DNA of 13,562 nt from the NCBI GenBank assembly GCA_018399295.1, contig JAGYOO010000014.1, forward strand, positions 1 through 13,562. The letters are read 5' to 3'. The notes under the pieces are model-generated. The model was given only the letters and a program-made list of their open reading frames with translations, did not search any database and had not been told where the DNA came from. This DNA is from Candidatus Omnitrophota bacterium. Lineage in GTDB: Bacteria; Omnitrophota; Gorgyraeia; B26-G9. Position 1 is the first letter of the stretch. Every line of letters starts with the position of its first letter. Made by a program: the position numbers and the translations under genes. Of the stretch, positions 6,669-12,704 are shown one piece after another.

Positions 6669-7907
6669 ATGGAAAAAAGAAGAGTAGTCGTAACCGGCAT
6701 GGGAGTAATATGCCCGGTTGGCAATACCAAGGATGAGTTCTGGAAATCCCTCTGCGAAGGTCGGAGCGGTGCCGGTCGTGTAACATATTTTGACCCATCG
6801 CTGTTCTCCTCTCAAATCGATGCCGAGGTGAAGAATTTCGATCCCACCCTGTACGTGACGCCGAAAGAGCTCAAGCGGATGGGCCGGTTCATCGAATTGG
6901 CCGTCTGTGCCGCGAAAATGGCTAACCAGGATTCCGGCCTTGATCTTGATCAAGAAAACCGGGAGCGGATCGGAGTCCTGATCGGGTCGGGTATTGGAGG
7001 GCTTTCGGTTGTCGAACAGCAGGAAAAGGCCTATCTGGAACGTGGTCCTGGACGCATTTCTCCGTTTCTCATCCCCATGCTTATCGTTAACATGGCTCCG
7101 GGAATGGTTTCCATTGCCCTGGGAGCTAAAGGGCCGAATTCCTGCGTGGCCACAGCCTGCGCCTCAGGTGGCCATGCTATCGGCGACGCGTTTAAGGTGA
7201 TTGAGCGGGGAGATGCCGAGGTGATGTTTACCGGGGGAACTGAAAGTTGTCTCACTCCGTTGGGATTTGGCGGATTTTGCGCGATGAAAGCCCTGACGAC
7301 CCGTAATGACGATCCGTTGCATGCCTCCCGGCCATTTGACCGGGACCGCGACGGATTTCTGATGGGGGAGGGGGCCGGAATTATAGTACTTGAAGAGATG
7401 GAGCACGCGAAAAAACGCGGTGCTCCAATATACGCGGAATTGGTCGGTTATGGTATGAGTGGGGATGCTTATCACATGACCGCTCCGGATCCTGAAGGCG
7501 ACGGCGGGGCCCGCTGTATGGCCGCCGCGCTGAACGACGCGAAGATTCCTCTCGCGGAAGTGGACTATATAAATGCTCACGGAACGTCCACTCCTTTAAA
7601 TGATAAGATCGAGACTCTGGCGATTAAAAAGGTGCTTGGCGAACACGCCTATAAAGTCGCGGTAAGTTCGACCAAATCCATGACCGGGCATCTTCTTGGC
7701 GCGGCCGGGGGGGTCGAGTTCGCCGCGTGCGCACTGGCGATAAAACATGGCATCATCCCACCTACGATTAATTACGAAAATCCCGATCCTGATTGTGATC
7801 TTGATTATGTGCCGAACAACGCGCGGGAAAAGAAAATAAAAGTCGCGATGTCCAATTCCCTCGGTTTTGGCGGCCACAACGTGACACTGGTTCTGCGGAA
7901 TATTTAG
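6669..7907 (+). CDS. fabF: 3-oxoacyl-ACP synthase II FabF
   Basis: FabF performs the decarboxylative Claisen condensation of malonyl-ACP with acyl-ACP that lengthens the chain by two carbons. The 412 residues are the usual size. The N-terminus [15 protein letters not shown] is canonical. The catalytic triad is Cys164 in [14 protein letters not shown], His304 in [14 protein letters not shown] and His341 in [13 protein letters not shown], and the C-terminus [13 protein letters not shown] is also canonical. Both histidines fit the elongating FabF/FabB class rather than FabH, which uses His-Asn. No good ribosome binding site is seen in the 15-base gap after acpP; the nearest, AAGGA at 6645-6649, is about 19 bases away, so translation probably relies on coupling to acpP. 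A strong hairpin lies in the coding sequence at 7399-7427. The usual downstream rnc gene is absent. Confidence 0.97.
   Translation: MEKRRVVVTGMGVICPVGNTKDEFWKSLCEGRSGAGRVTYFDPSLFSSQIDAEVKNFDPTLYVTPKELKRMGRFIELAVCAAKMANQDSGLDLDQENRERIGVLIGSGIGGLSVVEQQEKAYLERGPGRISPFLIPMLIVNMAPGMVSIALGAKGPNSCVATACASGGHAIGDAFKVIERGDAEVMFTGGTESCLTPLGFGGFCAMKALTTRNDDPLHASRPFDRDRDGFLMGEGAGIIVLEEMEHAKKRGAPIYAELVGYGMSGDAYHMTAPDPEGDGGARCMAAALNDAKIPLAEVDYINAHGTSTPLNDKIETLAIKKVLGEHAYKVAVSSTKSMTGHLLGAAGGVEFAACALAIKHGIIPPTINYENPDPDCDLDYVPNNAREKKIKVAMSNSLGFGGHNVTLVLRNI
7399..7427. repeat. Strong hairpin inside fabF
   Basis: TGGAGCAC (7399-7406) pairs with GTGCTCCA (7420-7427), and inside it GCG pairs with CGC, with one bulged G (7419) and a loop of six A. 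The total is 11 base pairs. It encodes EHAKKRGAP. No T-run follows on either strand, so it does not look like a terminator. Confidence 0.6.
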
Positions 7908-7955
7908 TCCGTCTTGGTTTTTTAAAATCTTCCACGCGTGTTACGTGGCGTTTTC
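7895..7955 (+). terminator. Possible weak terminator or attenuator between fabF and acd
   Basis: Two short hairpins, each followed by a T-run, lie around the fabF end. GCGGA (7895-7899) can pair with TCCGT (7908-7912), and a six-T run follows a few bases later (7918-7923). CCACG (7932-7936) pairs with CGTGG (7944-7948), followed by CGTTTTCTT. Each stem is only 5 base pairs, so termination would be partial at best. The 70-base gap is the longest in the block up to here, so it is the natural boundary between the fatty acid genes and the acd-etf genes. No promoter was recognised in it. Confidence 0.3.
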
Positions 7956-7977
7956 TTGTTAGAAAGGAGTAATTATT

Positions 7978-9135
7978 ATGGATTACCTGCTCACCGAAGA
8001 ACAGATCATGGTTCGTGATCTGGCTCGAAAGATAGCGCAGGGGAAACTCAAGGAATGCGTTGCTGAATATGATCGGGAGGGAAAGTTTCCTTGGCCGGTC
8101 ATGAAACAGCTGGCTGAGGCGGATCTGTTTGGAGTTTATATAGAGGAGAAGTACGGAGGCATGGGAGCTGGCATCTTGGAACTATGTTTGGTTACCGAGG
8201 AGCTGTCTAAAGTCTGCGGCGGGACTGCCGTTAGTTACGCGGCCTCAGCGCTGGGGACCGATCCGATCATTCTGTTTGGAAATGAAGAGCAGAAAATGAA
8301 ATATCTGCCGGATATTGCCGCCGGAAAGAAATTGGCCGCGTTTGGATTGACTGAGCCGAACGCCGGCAGTGATGCCGGAGCGATTGAGACTACCGCCCGC
8401 AAAGACGGTGATTTTTATGTGCTTAACGGTATGAAACATTTCATTACTAATGCCGGAGAGGCTGAGATATATACGGTCATTGCCATGACCGATAAGACTA
8501 AAGGCGCGCGGGGCGCGTCAGCGTTTATCGTGGAAAAGGGCACTCCCGGATTCACGTTCGGAAAAAAAGAAGAAAAGCTTGGTATCCGCACCTCGGCTAC
8601 CAGTGAATTGATCTTTAACGAATGCCGCATTCCGAAGGAAAATCTGCTGGGTAAAGAGGGAATGGGGTTTGTGATTACCATGAAGACCTTTGATTTTTCG
8701 CGTCCGGGCGTAGCCGCTCAGGCCGTGGGAATTGGACAGGGAGCTCTGGATCTGGCCGTTGATTATGCCAAGCAGCGTCAGCAGTTCGGCAAGCCGATCT
8801 CCAGTTTTCAGGGTGTCAAGTTCATGCTGGCGGATATGGCGACCCAGGTTGAAGCGGCTCGGGCGCTGGTTTACAGTGTGGCCAGGATGATTGACAGCGG
8901 TAATACCAAGGTTGCCAAAGAATCGGCCATGGCTAAAATGTACGCCTCGGATGTGGCGATGAAAGTCAGTACGGATGCGGTTCAGGTGTTCGGTGGTTAT
9001 GGTTATATGCGGGAATATCCGGTGGAAAAGTTCATGCGGGACGCCAAGATTACCCAGATTTATGAAGGAACGAACCAGATCCAGAGGGATATTATCGGCA
9101 ACAATCTGATTAAAGAGGCAATGGGCAAGAAGTGA
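7978..9135 (+). CDS. Acyl-CoA dehydrogenase (short-chain/butyryl-CoA type)
   Basis: This is a 385-residue FAD enzyme of the acyl-CoA dehydrogenase family, which interconverts acyl-CoA and trans-2-enoyl-CoA and exchanges electrons with ETF. Signatures are FGLTEPNAGSDAG (122-134), the FAD/substrate segment ITNAGEAEIYTV, RQQFGKPISSFQ (267-278), QVFGGYGYMREYP (336-348) and QIYEGTNQIQR (360-370). Glu363 sits where the catalytic base lies in short-chain and butyryl-CoA dehydrogenases. A clear AGAAAGGAG (7961-7969) supports ATG 7978. The stop overlaps the GTG start of etfB. Together with etfB and a ferredoxin-bearing etfA this matches the gene order of the caffeyl-CoA reductase complex carCDE and resembles Bcd-Etf. 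It may therefore reduce enoyl-CoA rather than oxidise fat. The natural acyl chain cannot be told from sequence alone. Confidence 0.92.
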   Translation: MDYLLTEEQIMVRDLARKIAQGKLKECVAEYDREGKFPWPVMKQLAEADLFGVYIEEKYGGMGAGILELCLVTEELSKVCGGTAVSYAASALGTDPIILFGNEEQKMKYLPDIAAGKKLAAFGLTEPNAGSDAGAIETTARKDGDFYVLNGMKHFITNAGEAEIYTVIAMTDKTKGARGASAFIVEKGTPGFTFGKKEEKLGIRTSATSELIFNECRIPKENLLGKEGMGFVITMKTFDFSRPGVAAQAVGIGQGALDLAVDYAKQRQQFGKPISSFQGVKFMLADMATQVEAARALVYSVARMIDSGNTKVAKESAMAKMYASDVAMKVSTDAVQVFGGYGYMREYPVEKFMRDAKITQIYEGTNQIQRDIIGNNLIKEAMGKK

Positions 9136-9923
9136 ATATAGCAGTCTGCATCAAGCAGGTTCCTGATACAACTGAGGTGCGCATCAATCCGGAGACGAAC
9201 ACGCTGATCCGGGACGGGGTAGCCTCGATTATTAATCCTTTCGATACCTATGCTATCGAAGAAGCCCTGTGTTTGCGGGAACGCTTTGGCGGAAAGGTAA
9301 TCGTATTGACCATGGGCCCGCCGCAGGCTGAAGCGGCCTTGCGGGAGACGATCTCGCTGGGAGTCGATGAGGTAGTTCTTCTGTCGGATCGGGCGTTTGC
9401 CGGCAGTGATACTCTGGCTACGAGTTATGCCCTGGCTCAGGGAATCAGAAAAATCGGTGATGTCGACCTGATCCTCTGCGGCAAGCAGGCCATTGATGGA
9501 GATACGGCCCAGGTCGGACCGGGAATCTCGGTTTGGCTGGACATACCCCAGGTTACTTATGTTAAAAAAATAGAGGAACTGCGGGAAGAACAGGAAAAGA
9601 AGATGTTTCGGGTGCAGCGGATGACTGAGGAAGGTTACGATGTCCTGGATGTGCCGTTGCCATGTCTGCTGACCGTAGTGAAGGAAATAAATGAGCCGCG
9701 GCTGCCGTCTCTTAAAGGGATGATGCGCGCCAAAAAGGCTGAGGTGCTTAAATGGACCGCGGCGGATATCGGCTGTGAAGATCAGAAGATCGGTCTGGAT
9801 GGTTCACCGACTCAGGTAAAAAAGATTTTTTCTCCTCCGGCCCGTCCGGGTGGAGAGATCCTTTGCGGTGAACCGGCGGAGATAGCGGCTAAACTAAAGC
9901 AGTATTTAAAAGGTGTAAACTGA
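9132..9923 (+). CDS. etfB: Electron transfer flavoprotein beta subunit EtfB
   Basis: This 263-residue protein forms the ETF heterodimer with EtfA and carries electrons to or from the acyl-CoA dehydrogenase. The opening MNIAVCIKQVPDT, the INPFDTYAIEEAL segment (34-46), CGKQAIDGDTAQVGP (116-130) and the ETF-beta signature VVKEINEPRLPSLKGMMRAKK (from about residue 182) are all visible. The DGDTAQVGP form of the nucleotide-binding loop is, from memory, the version seen in clostridial bifurcating ETFs that hold a second FAD; mitochondrial-type ETF has a different loop and binds AMP. The start is GTG 9132, which overlaps the acd stop as GTGA; no in-frame ATG lies upstream. AGAGG at 9115-9119 is far from this start, so coupling is likely. 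It is one base from etfA. Confidence 0.95.
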   Translation: MNIAVCIKQVPDTTEVRINPETNTLIRDGVASIINPFDTYAIEEALCLRERFGGKVIVLTMGPPQAEAALRETISLGVDEVVLLSDRAFAGSDTLATSYALAQGIRKIGDVDLILCGKQAIDGDTAQVGPGISVWLDIPQVTYVKKIEELREEQEKKMFRVQRMTEEGYDVLDVPLPCLLTVVKEINEPRLPSLKGMMRAKKAEVLKWTAADIGCEDQKIGLDGSPTQVKKIFSPPARPGGEILCGEPAEIAAKLKQYLKGVN

Positions 9924-9924
9924 G

Positions 9925-11109
9925 ATGGCGGTAGAGGTTATTCAGGAGAAGTGCGTAGGCTGCGGGATGTGTCTGCGGGCCTGTCCGTTCGGGGCCATAG
10001 AACTTGAGAACAACATCGCGGTTATAAAGGATAAGTGCGTGGCCTGCGGTGCCTGCATTGAAAGTTGTAAGTTCGACGCGATTATCATGCGTAAACATGA
10101 GCAGGTAAACGAGCCTGAGGACAATTTTCAGGACGTCTGGGTGTTTGCCGAGCAGAAAGACGGGGAGATTCAGCCGGTGGTGTTTGAACTTCTCGGTGAA
10201 GGGCGTAAATTGGCCGACAAGCGCGGACAGAAGCTGGCCGCGGTTCTGCTGGGTGAGAAAGTTAAAGACCGCTGTCAGGAATTGTTTGAACGCGGAGCGG
10301 ACAAGGTCTACCTTCTGGAGTCAGCGGAACTAAAGCAGTATCGGGACGAGCCTTATTCCAGGGCCATGGTTAAACTAATCCGTGAATATAAACCGGAGAT
10401 CGTTCTTACCGGAGCTACTACCATCGGGCGTAGTCTGATTCCCCGGGTCGCGGTAGAATTGAAGACCGGGTTAACGGCCGATTGCACGGCCTTGGATATT
10501 GATGAGGAGAACGGATTACTGCTACAGACCCGGCCGGCATTCGGCGGGAACATTATGGCGACTATTATCTGTCCACATCAGCGGCCGCAGATGGCCACGG
10601 TCCGGCACAAGGTAATGAAAGAGGCTCAGCCGCAGCCCGGCCGGCAGGGAGAGATAATTGAAGTAAAGTGTAAAGACCCTGCAATCTGCGGGCTTACCCG
10701 GATTGTAAACGTGGTTAGAGAAGCGGAAGAGACAGTCAATATAACGGAAGCGGATATTATCGTCAGCGGTGGAAGGGGAGTCGGTTCACCGGAAAAGTTT
10801 GAGATGGTGGAAAAACTGGCGCAGGCGGTTGGCGGAGCGGTTGGCGCTTCCCGGGCCGCGGTTGACAGCGGCTGGATTTCTTATTCGCACCAGGTCGGAC
10901 AGACTGGTAAGACCGTTTGCCCGAAAATTTACTTTGCCTGCGGAATTTCCGGCCAGATCCAGCATCTTGTGGGAATGCAGTCCGCTGATGTCATCATCGC
11001 GATCAACAAGGATCCGGACGCGCCGATATTCAAGATGGCGACCTACGGAATCGTCGGTGATCTGTTTGAGGTAATCCCGGCATTGATAAAAGAGTTTGAG
11101 AAAAAATAA
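9925..11109 (+). CDS. etfA: Electron transfer flavoprotein alpha subunit with N-terminal 2[4Fe-4S] ferredoxin domain
   Basis: This is a 394-residue fusion. Residues 1-55 form a bacterial ferredoxin domain with two CxxCxxCxxxC motifs: C10, C13, C16, C20 and C38, C41, C44, C48. From about residue 68 an ETF N-terminal alpha/beta domain follows (VWVFAEQKDG...), and residues 278-370 hold the FAD domain with SGGRGVGSPEKF, AVDSGW, VGQTGKTVCPKIYFACGISG and INKDPDAPIF. Ordinary EtfA has about 320 residues, so the extra length is the iron-sulfur domain. The same fusion is known in CarE of Acetobacterium and in other anaerobes. A role in electron exchange with ferredoxin, and possibly flavin-based bifurcation, follows by inference. 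AAAAGGTG (9908-9915) serves as ribosome binding site. The gene ends the operon before a strong terminator. Confidence 0.95.
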   Translation: MAVEVIQEKCVGCGMCLRACPFGAIELENNIAVIKDKCVACGACIESCKFDAIIMRKHEQVNEPEDNFQDVWVFAEQKDGEIQPVVFELLGEGRKLADKRGQKLAAVLLGEKVKDRCQELFERGADKVYLLESAELKQYRDEPYSRAMVKLIREYKPEIVLTGATTIGRSLIPRVAVELKTGLTADCTALDIDEENGLLLQTRPAFGGNIMATIICPHQRPQMATVRHKVMKEAQPQPGRQGEIIEVKCKDPAICGLTRIVNVVREAEETVNITEADIIVSGGRGVGSPEKFEMVEKLAQAVGGAVGASRAAVDSGWISYSHQVGQTGKTVCPKIYFACGISGQIQHLVGMQSADVIIAINKDPDAPIFKMATYGIVGDLFEVIPALIKEFEKK

Positions 11110-11122
11110 AGCGGTTCAGAGG

Positions 11123-11152
11123 ATGCGCGAGATGTTTACCCTCAGAAAGTAA
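11123..11152 (+). other. Possible leader mini-ORF overlapping the terminator stem
   Basis: A ten-codon reading frame (ATG to TAA, encoding MREMFTLRK) sits between etfA and the terminator. Its second ATG at 11132 has AGAGG (11118-11122) nine bases upstream. The frame runs through the whole 5' arm of the terminator hairpin and stops in its loop. A ribosome translating it would keep the hairpin from forming. It is short enough to occur by chance, and no product is known. Confidence 0.15.
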
Positions 11153-11178
11153 TATGCTTTTTGAGGGTTTTTTGTTTT
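11138..11178 (+). terminator. Rho-independent terminator after etfA
   Basis: The 5' arm ACCCTCAGAAAG (11138-11149) pairs over 12 positions with CTTTTTGAGGGT (11157-11168), with a single G-U wobble, around a seven-base loop. The stem runs directly into a T-rich tract (11168-11178, six T, G, four T). This is a complete intrinsic terminator and marks the end of the acd-etfBA transcript. It is unusual in ending only about a dozen bases before the ribosome binding site of the next gene. Confidence 0.9.
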
Positions 11179-11200
11179 GGCAAAAAGTCAGGAGGAATTG

Positions 11201-12631
11201 ATGATCAGAAAAGCTTTGTTTACGCTGTTGCTTGTGCTATTTTCGGTTCAAGCCGGGGCCGCGGATTTTAAAAGCACTCGTCAGGATCAGGAGAGCATCG
11301 CGGTTACGATTTACAACAGCAGTCTGGGGCTGGTAAAGGATGTTCGCAGACTGACCCTGGAACAGGGGATTTATGACCTTAAATTCATGGACGTAGCCAG
11401 CGGCATAAATCCGGTAACCGTACATATAAAGTCCCTGACCAGTCCCGAAAAATTGGCGGTTTTAGAGCAGAATTATGAATATGATTTGCTTAACCCTAAA
11501 AAGCTTCTGGATAAGTACTTAGGCAGGGAAGTCAAGCTTTTGGACCGGAATGAATTTTCCGGCGAGGAAAAGCTGTTTAAGGCTGAGCTTCTGAGCAATA
11601 ACCAGGGGCCGATCTACAGGATAGACGGCGAGATCCATATAAATCATCCGGGCCGGGTGATCCTGCCGGAAATACCGGAAAACCTGATTGCCAAGCCGAC
11701 CCTGGTCTGGATGTTGAAAAATGAGGAAAAGAAAGAACAGATGATCGAGGCCTCGTATCTGACCTCCGGGATAAACTGGCAGGCGGATTATGTTCTTATT
11801 CTGAATAAGAAAAATGACCAGGCTGATCTGAACAGCTGGGTGACGATCAACAATCAGAGCGGGGCGACCTATGAAAATTCGCGGGTAAAACTGGTTGCCG
11901 GGGATGTTAACCGAGTCCGGGAAGAGAGAAATATTTTACATAAAAGTGGCATGGATATAATGGAGACTTCCAGCGGAGGTTTTCGCGAGGAGGCATTTTT
12001 TGAGTACCATCTCTACAGTCTGGACCGGTTGACCACGATCAAGGACAGGCAGACTAAACAGGTGGAACTGCTTTCGACCGCAAATGTTCCAGTCAAAGAG
12101 CGCATGATCTATTACGGTGCGCCGCACTATTTTCGGAACCAGTCTACCGGGCAGATGCAGTCGAAACAGAAGGTCGGTGTGTTTCTTGATCTTGAAAATC
12201 GTAAGGAACATAATCTGGGAATGCCGTTGCCCGCGGGAGTGATCCGGGCGTATCGGGAAGATACTTCCGGCAGTCTGCAGTTTATCGGCGAAGACCGAAT
12301 CGATCATACTCCCAAAAACGAGAAGATCACAATAAAGATGGGCGACGCGTTTGACGTGGCGGCCGAGAGGGTGCAGACGGATTACAAGATCCTTCACAAA
12401 AACGCCTACCAGAGGTTTGATTCTGAACAGGAATGGAAGATAACCCTGAGAAACCATAAGGACCACCCGGTAGAGGTTGAGGTAGTGGAACCTTTTTCCG
12501 GCGAATGGGAGATCGTTAATTCCAACTTTAACTTCGATAAAGTCGATGCCAATACCGCTAAATTCCTGATTAAAATCGGCAAGCAGGCAAGCGCGACCCT
12601 GGTTTACCGGGCGCGAATCAGATATTACTGA
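11201..12631 (+). CDS. Exported DUF4139-domain protein of unknown function
   Basis: This encodes 476 residues. The N-terminus MIRKALFTLLLVLFSVQAGA is a clear Sec signal peptide, with likely cleavage after Ala18 or Ala20 and no lipobox cysteine, so the product is probably periplasmic or secreted. The mature protein is rich in beta-strand patterns. Segments such as EASYLTSGINWQADYVL (around 183-198), SWVTINNQSGATYENSRVKLVAGDVN (around 212-237) and the C-terminal IRYY strand resemble DUF4139, a domain with no established biochemical role. The N-terminal DUF4140 often paired with it is not apparent. ATG 11201 has an excellent AGGAGG (11190-11195), and a TTG at 11177 would put the signal peptide behind extra polar residues. 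It sits alone between a terminator and a radical SAM gene, and is not obviously linked to the metabolic genes upstream. Confidence 0.75.
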   Translation: MIRKALFTLLLVLFSVQAGAADFKSTRQDQESIAVTIYNSSLGLVKDVRRLTLEQGIYDLKFMDVASGINPVTVHIKSLTSPEKLAVLEQNYEYDLLNPKKLLDKYLGREVKLLDRNEFSGEEKLFKAELLSNNQGPIYRIDGEIHINHPGRVILPEIPENLIAKPTLVWMLKNEEKKEQMIEASYLTSGINWQADYVLILNKKNDQADLNSWVTINNQSGATYENSRVKLVAGDVNRVREERNILHKSGMDIMETSSGGFREEAFFEYHLYSLDRLTTIKDRQTKQVELLSTANVPVKERMIYYGAPHYFRNQSTGQMQSKQKVGVFLDLENRKEHNLGMPLPAGVIRAYREDTSGSLQFIGEDRIDHTPKNEKITIKMGDAFDVAAERVQTDYKILHKNAYQRFDSEQEWKITLRNHKDHPVEVEVVEPFSGEWEIVNSNFNFDKVDANTAKFLIKIGKQASATLVYRARIRYY

Positions 12632-12653
12632 TCCTGTTTGAAAGTCCTCGAGC

Positions 12654-12704
12654 TATAATGCAAAATCAGTTATATCTTAAGCCTGACATTATTCAGGTAC
12701 AGGC
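12654..12704 (+). promoter_or_regulatory. Leader with TATAAT box and alternative hairpins before the radical SAM gene
   Basis: A perfect TATAAT lies at 12654-12659, but TTGAAA at 12638-12643 is only 10 bases away and no -35 stands at normal distance. Just before the start codon, CCTGA (12682-12686) can pair with TCAGG (12693-12697), and alternatively GCCTG (12681-12685) with CAGGC (12700-12704). The only plausible ribosome binding site, AGGT at 12695-12698, is partly covered by the first hairpin. The arrangement could modulate translation or be an operator, but both stems are only 5 base pairs. Confidence 0.25.

Noticed and set aside
6945..6954. CTTGATCAAG palindrome in fabF
   Set aside because: A ten-base palindrome is expected by chance several times in a window of this size.
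10825..10848. Tandem 12-base direct repeat in etfA (GCGGTTGGCG twice)
   Set aside because: It encodes the AVGGAVGA segment, a region of small residues conserved in EtfA, so protein constraint explains it.
11936..12466. A 176-codon open frame on the minus strand across the DUF4139 gene
   Set aside because: It is antisense to a gene with a signal peptide and strong ribosome site; the composition looks like a complement of coding sequence.
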